A DNA stretch of 64,000 nt from Chelonoidis abingdonii (lineage: Eukaryota; Chordata; Testudines; Testudinidae). The stretch's first letter is position 1. Every line of letters begins with the position of its first letter. A program made the position numbers and the translations under genes. The notes beneath the pieces were generated by a model that made no database searches, was not told the origin of the DNA, and worked only from the letters and a program-made list of their open reading frames with translations. The stretch covers positions 207,707,512 through 207,771,511 of the forward strand of contig NC_133770.1 in assembly GCF_003597395.2 (NCBI RefSeq), given 5' to 3'. Below, piece by piece: positions 9,811 through 20,340 of the stretch.

Positions 9811-10769
9811 AGTATCTGGAGCTAGCCTGAGACTGGATAATATTGCCCCCTCCTTCCTTACTGCCATGAGCTCATAATTAAATCCTTTGTTAATAAAATA
9901 TATATAACACAATTTCTTCAAACCCAGTTGTTTTTACTTTGGGAAACTCTTCCCACTGCAAACATGAAGTCATCAGGAGGTGCCTTAGTTTAAATTCTTA
10001 ACCTATCGTCCAGTCCTCTGACACCTCAGAAACATCCTTAATAATTTTTGGATTTTTTTAAAAAATCATATATTGGTGCTTACATTTTGTAAAAAAATTA
10101 AAGAGAAAAACAAATGTAAAATAAAACTGAAGTGAACTGAAAAAATAAGTGGGGAGAAATTAATGTTTCAAAGTTGGATTTTAACTTTTCTATATTAAAT
10201 TAAACACACTTTCCATTCCAACTGAAATAACTGCTATTCCATCAACAGACTATATAGGGTTCAAGTACAGTATATTTATTCTTGAAGATAACAGGAATCA
10301 GAGAGGAGACAACAATATCTGTGGGAACAGACAATTAAAAATGATCCAATTATAAGAAAGTTCCCTCCTCTCCCTCCCTCCCCCACCCCCGCCACTAATG
10401 GATCATTCACGGAAGACAGAGGGAATTGCTAAAATCAGGATGCTGCCTCTGAAAATGAAATTAGACCAAACAAGGATCAGCAGTTTGCAGACTAACCACT
10501 TACAGGAATGAAAATGAGGAAACAGATAAATCTAGGGAAATCAATGAAAGCACAGGAAGCCATTAATCAATTGTTATTACTAGAAATCAGAGGCAATATT
10601 ATACAAAGAATACTGTGCCTAAGAAAAATATGATAAATGTTTATTAATCTTTTTTTTTGTAATGAAGTTAAAGGACTAAGAGGATTTAGCAAAATATTAG
10701 ACAACATTCATGAATTTCCAATAATTAACAGTGAAGAAGCCTATGGAAAGGAAGACAATGTATGTAACT
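9811..10769. other. AT-rich sequence, no recognised feature
   Basis: Many A/T homopolymers. A CCCTCCCTCCCCCACCCCC run lies near 10370. No open frame of note and no repeat recognised. Confidence 0.4.
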
Positions 10770-10980
10770 CTAGGGCTTAAATTCATTTGGAGCCACCTGT
10801 AGTGGAGCCCTGGTAAATATTTTTAATCCCTGATGCCTTCCACAGCGCAGAAGTCCCCAGCCCTGGTGCACCATATGGGACTGAAGCCCTGAACCCTGGT
10901 GCCTTCTGTCCACCACAGGGTAAAGTCCTGAAACACCCTGCACTGCAGCTAAAGGCTGGAGCCCTGAATGAAGGGCTTAT
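10770..10980. repeat. GGGCTTAAATTC repeat, copy 1
   Basis: It begins GGGCTTAAATTCATTTGGAGCC. A second unit at 12144 begins CAGGGCTTAAATTC and has GGAGCCCC shortly after. The CAGGGCTTAAATTC start fits a hAT-type terminus. The interior repeats the phrase GCCCTGAA with GGTGCCTTC. Confidence 0.45.
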
Positions 10981-12143
10981 GGGGGACTTTGGGAAATAAT
11001 CTCAGAGAATGTAAACCCTGTGTAACCCCCCTACTCTTGGATCACTTCCAGACCCACAAAGCCCATACTCTTTGTGTACTGCAGGAGAGAACTCTCTGGG
11101 ATCAGAAGAAAGAGGAGTCAATACTCTTTTTCCATGCTCTCTCCCCTGATGTATTCTCCTTGGTTGTCTTCTCTCTACTGCTTCTAATGCTCAGTCCTGC
11201 AAACTTTACTGACACAAGCAAACAAATGTGAATAAAATGTTACTAATGTGCTTAAATGCAATCTAGTAACTCATTAGTTGACCTGACAAATACTTTTAAA
11301 TAATCCTTATGTTCTTGATGAAAAAAACTGCTGTGCAAACATTTAACAGTGTATGGCTAGGTCATTTCTGCCCCATATATTTAGAACCGCTTGAAACTTT
11401 TCATCAGGTTTTTTCTGTCAAAAACACAGAACAGTTTATTTTCAGCCAAAACACATATTTTTAAATACAAACTGAAAAATAAAATATTTGATTTTTAGGA
11501 AAGCAAAAAATTTCAGTTTTTGATTTTTTTTTTAAAGAAAATACTGACCATTTTGACAAGCTCTATTTATTATGATACAACTTTATCAGCTTATTGGGAT
11601 TCTAAACATAGATTTACAAATTATGGTACAGAAAAAAAGTTAGAAAATCAACTATTACTATTTTTAAGTGACTTAAAACTGATTAACTTCCTTTTAGGTC
11701 CTGTCCTGTACAATTTAAATGCAAACCTGCTAGTTGGTCAAGAAGTGCACTTTTACACTAGAAGGTGTAAATGGCTGCTATAAAATAGGTCTTTGATCTA
11801 TAGACAATCACAGACTTGGTTAAAGCCCGTGGGCATGCTAACTAATCTTCTTTCAGACTAAATTGGTGGAGGAATTAAACCCATTTTCTGTATGGGTAGC
11901 TGGAAACAATAGAAGCCACCACCCAAGTAATTAATCCACATGGCAAGGCCTGATCAGAAGCTTAGCTAAACTGTGCGGGCAGAGTCTAGGGTTGCCAACA
12001 TTGTATTTCAAAAATGCGGAACTGTTTTCTTAGCAACCCTTTGGGGGAGGAGTTCCCTGTACCCAGGAGGTCCAGAGGTGAGGTGCCTAGTAGCACAGGG
12101 AGTGAGGGAGTACTAACCATGTAGCAGTTGAGAAAATCTTCCA
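10981..12143. other. AT-rich sequence with one short repeat-end fragment
   Basis: Mostly low-complexity AT-rich DNA. TAGGGTTGCCAAC at 11988 resembles the terminus of reptilian DNA-element families and is followed by about 50 bp of possible element. No coding potential was recognised; the 87-codon frames are unremarkable. Confidence 0.35.
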
Positions 12144-12390
12144 CTCAGGGCTTAAATTCTCAGAGATTATCTCCCGGAGCCCCCCTCACCCCTTGTCCCA
12201 TTTGGGGCTCCAGGCTTCAGCTATGGGGTGGGGTCTCAGGGCTTTAGCTCTGCGGGGGAGGAGGGAGGAAAGAAGGGTGTGCCGCCAGGGTTTTACCCCA
12301 GACTAGGGCCACTCGGGGGGGAGAGGGGGAAGGAAGGCTATTTGGTCTGGGCCTCAAGCTCAAATTGGGCCTCAAATTTAGACACTTGTT
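12144..12390. repeat. GGGCTTAAATTC repeat, copy 2
   Basis: The left end CAGGGCTTAAATTC may pair with the right end near 12386 (GGGCCTCAAATTT, same-strand imperfect match). The interior is GC-rich and CAGGGCTT words recur in it. Probably a non-autonomous hAT. Boundaries are uncertain. Confidence 0.4.
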
Positions 12391-13779
12391 AATTTTTTGG
12401 CATTTGATAAGTTTTGCAACTTGTTTTTATGCGCATCCCTATTAGACCAAAATGTGACACACTCTCTCAGCTTAGAGCTGCAAATTTAAGCAAATAAGAG
12501 ATGTGATTTGGTAAAAGACATAATTTTTTTGTTAACTGATAAAGATTTTGTCATATTAAAGAGTTAAAAATGTTCATAAATATTAATAAAAATGTATTGG
12601 TTCTGATGATACGAGATTAGACTGTGATGAACGTGTCCTTTCAGATCAGCTGACAATATAAACAAACCACTACTAGGGGCTGGTGCTGGATGAAGTGTGT
12701 GTGGAAAGGTAGAGAATTGTTACATTTTAGTGCCTTTACAGTTTTACACCTAGTTTACTAAGGAATTATTTATGTGTGAGAATTCCTCATTATTGTCTTC
12801 ATATGGTAGCTAAAAGAGGTGACTGGTTGGTTGGTTGAGCCCTAGCTTGGTAGCTTGGCCATCATCATTGGAAGGTAACGTAATAATAAAACTGGCTTTG
12901 CATAATGATATTTTTAATATGTTAAAATATGAGATAAAAGACATCCTGTACTGATTTAGTATGAGACAGGGTATTTTCTATTTAAATAAAGGACATTCCT
13001 TGTAATACGTGACTGTTTGCAAACCTAAGGCAGATGGGTTCCCTGAGTTCAAATGACCAGGCTAAGGGATTGTTTGATAAGCTGTGTGTGTGAGAGGGAG
13101 AACCAGGAAAAAAAATAAAAAGCCAAAGGAGGGGGAGAGAAGCAATCCTGAGCATGGCCATGAGAGATAGCAGAGATACACATTAACTCCCTGGGGACAT
13201 GGAACTCACTGGAGAGGCAGGCTTGGAATTAGCAAGTAAAGAATCTGCCTATTGTGTTTCTACTGTGTTCAGGGAAATAGCTCTTCATGTACATTCTTTG
13301 TAAACAAACAATCACACCAAAGAATGTATGCTGATATAATCCATTTTTCATCCTAACAGAAACAATCACGCTAGACCCCAAATACTGGATAACAGCCTGA
13401 GCAAAAAGGGTAACAGCACCACCCTTCTTTCATGATTTAGCCCAAGGCACTGGTACCAGGCTTCATCCTGACCCTTCAATCTACTCCCAGGTCTGTGTGT
13501 AAATCCCAAAAAGTTGTGTTGCAAAATGCTCTACGTTTTCCTTAGAAAAAATGAGTAAATAGGATCATCTATTTTTGCATTCCTTTTCTGCCTTTCCTCA
13601 TTGCTTTGACTAGAAATACTAGACAACTTTCAGACATACAAAGATTTTTTTGTATATTAAAAAGTTATTGACAACAGGCACATGCACCCCTTCAGGAGGA
13701 AGCAGAAGTCTTATAACCATCCTATCTTTAACTTTTATTATGGAATCTTAGACATTAAAAATGGAAAAATCTCTGGGTC
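12391..13779. other. No recognised feature
   Basis: AT-rich, unstructured sequence with several purine-rich stretches (13080-13150). No exon, RNA gene or repeat could be named. Confidence 0.4.
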
Positions 13780-14270
13780 ATCAAGTCAATCTTCTCCCAA
13801 TTCAGGCTTGTCCTCCAGTAATATCTAATCTAATCTCTCTCTCTATCTCTCTATCTTTTGTTTAGCCAAATTTTAAATGAATCTACTATTGAGGCTTCTA
13901 CCACTTTTTTTCAGAGACTACCTTTCAATCTTCTTATGGAGAGATACATCATATCTCCATAGTTAAGGTCAAACAGATAGTCAGCAAATTTTTCTGTCTT
14001 TGTTCAGTTTCATCCTATTATCACTAGCTGTACACGTTATCATGTAATCTAAACCCATTTAGTTTAAAACATCTAAACCAATTTCACTTCAATGCCATTT
14101 CTATCTTTCAACTACTTGTAGATAGCTTTTATGTCACCATAATAATATACACACTATGTATATTTGTTCTTTTAATTTTTTTTTCATATGTCAGTCCCTT
14201 CAGCTCATTAATATTTTTTGCTGCTGTTCTCCTAATTGTCCTAGTACAGACATTGCAGCTGAATCAGACA
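13780..14270 (-). repeat. Old CR1-type LINE fragment, 3' coding region
   Basis: The plus strand shows phrases known from the antisense of CR1 3' coding regions: GAGGCTTCTACCACTTT, TCATATGTCAGTCCCTTCAGCTC and a CTGTTCTCCTAATTGTCC block. Divergence is high and no reading frame remains. A CT/TCTA simple run lies at 13836-13857. Confidence 0.5.
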
Positions 14271-14574
14271 AACCAAAGATTATGAGAAGGAATGGTACAT
14301 AAAACATGTAAGAAGACATAATATGTGTGACTGCATCTTGGTCATTACTAGCAAAATTAAATGTTATTAAATAATTCCTTTAAAAATATTTAATGGCTCA
14401 CTAAATGATGCACAGTTAATTGCTATTATTCTCTCTCTCTGTTATACTGCTTTATGGTAAAAACCTGTACTGTAACACAGAATGAACCTGAGCTGCTAGA
14501 GCTCAAGCATTCCATGCATTTCTTGAGATTTTTGGATATTCAGAATCTTTTTCAAAATGTTTTGAATAGTACAG

Positions 14575-14692
14575 AAGATGGTCGGGGATGCCACCCCATG
14601 CTCTGAGTGTCCCTAAACCTCTGACTGCCTGAAGCTGGGACTGGATGGACCATTGGTCTGTCCCAGTATGGCCATACTTTTGTTCTTATACC
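14575..14692 (+). repeat. CR1-type 3' tail fragment
   Basis: ACCCCATGCTCTGAGTGTCCCTAAACC, then CTGGACTGGATGGACCATTGGTCTG, CAGTATGGCCATAC and a TTGTTCTTA end. The same order is seen at 49215-49400 and 60440-60670, so these are three copies of one LINE 3' end (or a SINE that borrowed it). Confidence 0.72.
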
Positions 14693-15374
14693 TAAGCACC
14701 AAGTCTGAAATATCTACAATCCACAGACCAACAGATTTAGAGCCTTCTGAGGTAAATGATTTGAGTTCCATGCATTTTAGGTATGTGTGTGTCTTTCAGA
14801 TCCTACCATATCTTTTCTGGCTGAACATTAAAGATTCCATAACCCTTCTTGTAAGAACAAGGAACTGACCCTGTGACCTTACAAAATGTTTTCCTCTCAT
14901 GCAGCGTGCTGTGCACCATTTCTCTGCCTGTCTGCAACCTTCCACTATAGTATGGTTTTTATAATTGTAAACAGCTTTGGGTCTTTTGGGATAAAAAAAG
15001 TTCTACATAAATGAAAACTATTAATATGATTTTAACTGATTTTCCCATTAAAACTTTTCTTTCTATAGTTTTTAAAATGTGCATTTTTTTGGCTAAATTT
15101 CCACAAACAAATCTTCAAATTTGAAACTAGTTGAACAAAATGTTTTAAAAATTGGAAAATATACATAAGTATAAAGACACTGCAAACTCCTTCAGAGATG
15201 GTAAGCTTCGTCAGAGAAAAACCATATCTCCTACCTGTTGTGTCTACTCCAAAGCTCCATATGCAGGTAAAATCCTCTAGGGACTAGGGGCCAGATTTTT
15301 AAAGCTATTTAGGTGGCTAAAGATACAGAAACTGGGATATTCAAAAATACATAGGTACCTAACTGCGGTGCCAT
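14693..15374. other. No recognised feature
   Basis: AT-rich. The 71-codon plus frame starts within the CR1 tail and matches no known domain. Confidence 0.35.
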
Positions 15375-15630
15375 TGCATCTTTAGAGAGACAAGGTGGGT
15401 GAGGTTACACAGAGCTCTTTGTAAGGTCACTGTGTAAACTCAAAAGTTTATCTCTCTCACCAACAGAAGTTGGTCCAATAAGACATATTATCCATAGGTG
15501 CTGAGTCCATGGGTGCTCCGAACACCCCCCAGCAGATTAGAAAGTTGGCGCCTGTGATATTACCTCACCCATCTTGTCTCCCTAATATCCTGAGACCAAT
15601 ATGGCTATAACTACCCTGAACATTTTCAGA
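15375..15630 (-). repeat. Penelope-like terminal fragment with an insertion
   Basis: Read on the minus strand: ATTAGGGAGACAAGATGGGTGAGGTAATA, then ~70 bp of unrelated sequence (15488-15558), then GTCTTATTGGACCAACTTCTGTTGG and AGAGAGATAAACTTTTGAG. The phrase AGACAAGGTGGGTGAGG also occurs on the plus strand at 15390 and 16350. It resembles the ends of a second Penelope-like family, remembered rather than searched. Confidence 0.5.
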
Positions 15631-15633
15631 GTG

Positions 15634-15745
15634 GTAGCTATGTTAGTCTGTATCAGCAAAAACAACAAGGAGTCCTTGCAGCAGCTTATGCCCAAAAAAT
15701 TTCTTAGTCTCTAAGGTGCCACAAGAACACTTTGTTGTTTTTACC
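15634..15745. repeat. Penelope-like 3' end, foldback copy
   Basis: GTGGTAGCTATGTTAGTCTGTATCAGCAAAAACAAC matches the end of the large element at 33869 (AGTAGCAGCCGTGTTAGTCTGTATC). It is followed by the same family in the opposite orientation (TTAGTCTCTAAGGTGCCACAAG...TTGTTGTTTTT), so the fragment can fold on itself. Confidence 0.7.
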
Positions 15746-16342
15746 CTGCACATTGCATCTTTAGGCACCTAAATGCTTTTAAAACTCTGGTTCCAAGTCT
15801 GCCAGTTTTAGGAATGTTTTGCATCATGGAAGTGCAGACCAGGGTTGGTGCTTATCTCTTCCAAGTTGCTGCTGCAGTTTTAAAGCAGCACTCCCTATTT
15901 GCACAAAGGGAGATGTGAAAAGATTTGGCAGATAGGGAATTAACTTGGGGCTGGAAGCTGTATTTTTTTATTATTAAATCAGAGACTTAAGCAGTACACA
16001 TGTAGTGCAGAGTTTAGATGGAATAGATGTCATTTGATGGCTAAATTTAATCAAAGTAGCGTTATGTAGCTATTAGGTAGCTATTAAATAATGTTTACTT
16101 TTAATCCGTGAGCAAGAGGAACACTATGCAGATGATGCACAGATCATCAGTCTAAGAATAAATCAAGGAACTTTTAGACAAAAAACCCAGATGATCCTAC
16201 TCTTTAGAAATTTCACAGCAAACTTTTAATCAGCTTTGAAGAAATGTAAGCAAAGATTCACATTCAACACTTGATAAATGTGGTCAATATATAATTTAAA
16301 GACAGTGCAACATACTTTTGCCCTGGAAAAGTGTATTGCTTA
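15746..16342. other. No recognised feature
   Basis: AT-rich. A local direct repeat, TAGCTATTAGGTAGCTATTAAATA, lies near 16067. Nothing else recognised. Confidence 0.35.
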
Positions 16343-16430
16343 TTTGGAGATACAAGGTGGGTGAGGTAATATATTTTATTGGACGGAACTGCTCTTGGTG
16401 AAAGAGACAAGCTTTCGTATTTATATAATT
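16343..16430 (+). repeat. Penelope-like terminal fragment
   Basis: AGATACAAGGTGGGTGAGGTAATA, TTTTATTGGACGGAACT and AAAGAGACAAGCTTTCG occur in the order seen (antisense) at 15375-15630. A third short piece of that repeat. Confidence 0.55.
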
Positions 16431-16934
16431 TTGATTTCACTCTGACTTAATTCAAATATTGCCAATGATTTCTATTTGGTGTCACTAGGGAATACTAAAT
16501 AGCATTGTTGAGAACAAAACCAAACCCTCAAGGTGATAGATTGGTGCTTTCTATATACTGTATTAGTTTCCCTCCAGTGGTTGTTACAAGTAACAAGTCC
16601 AGCTTTGAAGAGGTTTAATTGTGTACTATGTGAGTGTGTATCCCACATAAGTACATTATGACAAATTGTACCTGTGCAACCCCAAGGAAAATAGTAAGGT
16701 TATACAGATATAAATCCAGAATTTATTCAATTGCCATTTAAGTGCAATATTTCCTTCTGAACATTCCTGTCCTAAATCTACAGCAATCCATCACTATTAT
16801 TCAGCAAAACTAGCATTAGTGACAAACTCTATATTTTGGAGATGTCTCTGATACTTTTAACTGTGCAAAAAATAAAATTGGGCAAGAAGGAGAACCATTG
16901 TCTTGTACACATTTTTTTGGAAGAAATACAAATG
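16431..16934. other. No recognised feature
   Basis: AT-rich sequence leading up to the hAT derivative; nothing recognised. Confidence 0.35.
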
Positions 16935-16942
16935 TACTAAAA

Positions 16943-18580
16943 ATTGTGATTAATCGTGCAATTAATCACACTGTTAAACAATAATAGACTACCATTTATT
17001 TAAATATTTTGGATGTTTTCTACATTTTCAAATATATTGATTTCAGTTACAACACAGAATACAAAGTGTACAGTGCTCACTTTATTTTTGATTACAAATA
17101 TTTGTGCTGTAAAACCAAAAGAAATAGTTTTTTTTAATTAACCTCATACAAGTACTGTAGTGTAATCTCTTTATCATTAAAGTTGAACTTACAAATGTAG
17201 AATTATGAACAAAAAAAACTGCATTCACAAAACAATGTAAAACTTTAGAGCCTACAAGTCCACTCAGTCCTACTTCTTGTTCAGCTAGTCACTCAGACAA
17301 ACAAGTTTGTTTACATTTACAGGAGATAATGCTGCTCGCTTCTTGTATACAATGTTACCTGAAAGTGGCACCAGACATTCGCATGGCACTGTTGTAGCCG
17401 GCGTTGCAAGATATTTACGTGCAAGATGAGCTAAAGATTCATATGTCCCTTCATCTTCAACCACCATTCCAGAGGACATGAGTCCATGCTGATGACGGGT
17501 TCTGCTTGATAACAATCCAAAGCAGTGCAGACCGACGCATGTTCACTTTCATCATCTGAGTCAGAAGCCATCAGCAGAAGGTTGATTTTCTTTTTTGATG
17601 GTTTGGGTTCTATAGTTTCCGCATCAGAGTGTTACTCTTTTAAGACTTCTGAAAGCATGCTCCACACCTCTCTCAGATTTTGGAAGGCACTTCAGATTCT
17701 TATACCTTGGGTTGAGTGCTGTAGCTATCTTTAGAACTCTCACATTGGTACCTTCTTTGCATTTTGTCAAATCTGCAGTGATAGTGTTCTTAAAACGAAC
17801 CACATGTGCTGGCTCATCATCCGAGACTGCTATAATATGAAATATATGGCAGAATGCGGGTAAAACAGAGCAGGAAACACACTATTGTCCCCCAAGGAGT
17901 TCAGTCAAAATTTAATTAACACATTATTTTTTTAACAAGCATCATCAGCAGGGAAGCATGTCCTCTAGAATGGTAGCCGAAGCATGAAGGGGCATATGAA
18001 TGTTTAGCATATCTGGCACATAAATACCTTGCAATTCCAGCTACAAAAGTGCCATGCTAATGCCTGTTCTTACTCTTAGGTGACATTGTAAGTGAGAAGC
18101 CAGTGCATTATCTCTTGTAAATGTAAACAAACTTGTTTGTCTTAGTGATTGGGTGAATAAGAAATGGGACTGAGTGGACTTGTAGGCTCTAAAGTTTTAC
18201 ATTATTTTGCTTTTTAGTGCAGTTATGTAACAAAAAAAATCTACATTTGTAGTTGCACTTTCACGATAAAGAGATTGTATTATGGTACTTGTATGAGGTG
18301 AATTGAAAAATACAATTCTTTTGTTTATCATTTTTACAGTGCAAATATTTTGGATAAAAATAATAATATAAAGTGAGCATTGTACACTTTGTATTCTGTG
18401 TTTTAATTTAAATCAATATATTTAAAAATATAGAAAAACATTCAAGAATAGTAAATAAATTTAAATTGGTATTCTATTGTTTAACAGTATGATTAAAACC
18501 GTGATCAATCCTGATTAATTTTTTAAATTGTGATTGTTTTGAGTTAATCACATGAGTTAACTGCAATTAATTGACAGCCC
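16943..18580 (-). mobile_element. hAT derivative with >500-bp inverted arms
   Basis: Two long arms (about 16943-17505 and 17935-18580) are inverted copies of each other. Landmarks such as TTACATTGTTTTGTGAATGC/ACATTATTTTGCTTTTTAG, GGACTTGTAGGCTCTAAAG and ACAGTGCTCACTTTAT appear in both. Each arm includes the 3' end of a hAT transposase gene. The right end is GGGCTGTCAATTAATTG (minus strand); the left arm lacks about 40 bp of this terminus. TACTAAAA flanks both sides (16935-16942, 18581-18588), a perfect 8-bp candidate duplication as expected for hAT. The single-copy middle (17506-17934) carries a further stretch of former transposase coding sequence. Confidence 0.75.
17285..17515 (-). pseudogene. 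hAT transposase C-terminal dimerisation (hATC) fragment
   Basis: The 76-residue frame includes LARKYLATPATTVPCE, LSGNIVYKKRAALSP and VNVNKLVCLSD. This is the conserved core of the hATC domain, normally LARKYL..PATSVP.ER.FS..G.I...KRA.L. The usual ER-F residues are changed to EC-V. The matching piece in the other arm (about 18025-18150, plus strand) has an in-frame stop at the same place, reading VPC-stop-CLFLL. The residues normally mediate transposase dimerisation. Neither arm can make protein. Confidence 0.8.
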
Positions 18581-18588
18581 TACTAAAA

Positions 18589-20074
18589 AGTGGTGAACTC
18601 TCTAAGGCTCATCATTAAGGGACCTATTTTCCTTATAACTCCCAGCAACACTCATGAAAGTTGCACATACAATTCAAGGGGAATATATCCTGTGTCCCTG
18701 ACTTGTTTGATTTCTTTATTGTTCATTAGTTTTGATTTAAAAGGAAGTTTTTGAAAGTTATTTTCTCTATTCTTCTACAGAAATAAGATTTTTTTTGTTT
18801 TATTTGTTCTTGGGGAAACAAAAAAATGTTCTCTGAAAAATATTCTGAGAAAAACTGAAAATTCTCAAATCTTGCTTAGCCCTTGGGGATATCCTGGTGA
18901 ATTTGTGCAGTTACATTATGCATATCTGGGGGCGGAATCAAGACACTTGTGCCCCACTTTGTGCTTCCTGGGTTCTGGAGCTCTCTAGGTAGTGGACACA
19001 TCCTCAGGCTCTAACTCATGAGTCCTCAGCAGTCCACAATGAAGCTGTCTCGCAACCCAGAATAGCTGAAGTACAGTATACATTGGCCACTTCTCTTCTG
19101 TACACTGAACTACCCCCAGTCTTTAGTAGTTCAACGCGTATTGCACTCAGTGGTGCCAGCGCTCAGGAATTTAACAAATAGTTTGATTTTAGGCCATGCT
19201 AGAGCACAATATCGGAAGAAACTTTATCTTTTGGCAATTTTAGAACTGCTCACTGCAGAACCCTCTCCGACTGGCTGCCTTCCCCACTTCCTGGCTCTGG
19301 GAAAGGACTGGAACTCACTGCTATGGGAGGAAACAGTTTCTCTTTCACACACACACTTACTGCCCTCTGAAGCCCAGAGAACTTTTGGGATTGGAAAGCG
19401 GGGAAGAGAGAGCAGCTGATACTATTTTCACTAGAAGGAAGCAAGGGGCAGAAAAAGCCCAGCAACTCAACTCCCTCTCTCCCTTTCCCTCTTCCAGTGC
19501 TACAACCCCAGGCCTGGGAAGGAGGACAAACCCTCTTGGAGCTGTCCTCTCCTCAGGCCTAGGAGGGTGAAGAATCTCCAGAGCTATAGGAGGAGCAAAG
19601 GCATGCTAGGCGAAAGAGGGTGCAGAACTCATTGTGTAGCCAAGGGGGCAGATTTGGTGTGGGGCTGGGGCATCTGAGAGGGCTGTCAGGGGCACAAACA
19701 TTAATTAATTTGAAGCCAGGGTTCTAGAGCTGATGTGGGAGATGGGACACAACATTAAGTGACATGGGGTTACAGTGCCCAAAATCATATTGGCCTTAGG
19801 CAGGGTGAGTTAAAAAAAAAATTCAAAGACACTTCAAAACCCTATTTCATTTTTAAAAATAATCTGATGATATTTTGGGGTCTGACTCATCATTTTTAAC
19901 TCAGTGGTGTGTGAGCAGGGAAGTAAATGTATACTGACCTTTGTATTAACCTTTGTAACCCTGAGCAATGTCAGATGACTGGGGCCTGGAAAGTAAAAGC
20001 CAGTCTCTTACCAGCACACCTGTGTCACACGCTGTGTTACAGCGATGAGGTGAATTTAGAATGAATTACCTCCT
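18589..20074. other. No recognised feature
   Basis: 18589-18880 is AT-rich. 18900-19700 is more GC-rich and has overlapping short frames on both strands (19141-19570), but none has a known domain or splice-like context. A (CA)6 run lies near 19348. Host origin cannot be excluded for the GC-rich part. Confidence 0.35.
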
Positions 20075-20340
20075 AGGATGCATCTACACTACAACCTTTT
20101 TTTACCTGTTAGTAGTAGGTTCATCAACTGGGTAGTACCTTGTTAGTGGTTCACTGGTGGTAGCATGGAGCCGTGCTATTTTTTGACCACCGTGTTGTCT
20201 ATCCCTACTTAAAGCAGGGCTAGATGATGTGGTGGTCATAATGCCTGTACCTGCATAACCTCCACCTGTACTACCTCTGAAGTTCTCCCCATTGGGAATA
20301 ATGCCCAAGAAAAACTCTAGTGCAGACAAAGCCCTTTAGT
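20075..20340. mobile_element. MITE-like element
   Basis: The left end GCATCTACACTACAACC and the right end CTAGTGCAGACAAAGCC (reverse complement GGCTTTGTCTGCACTAG) are a loose inverted pair around TCTRCACTA. Internal GTAGTACCTTG / GTACTACCTC words occur in opposite senses. It belongs with other TCTACACT-ended MITEs of the window. Confidence 0.55.
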
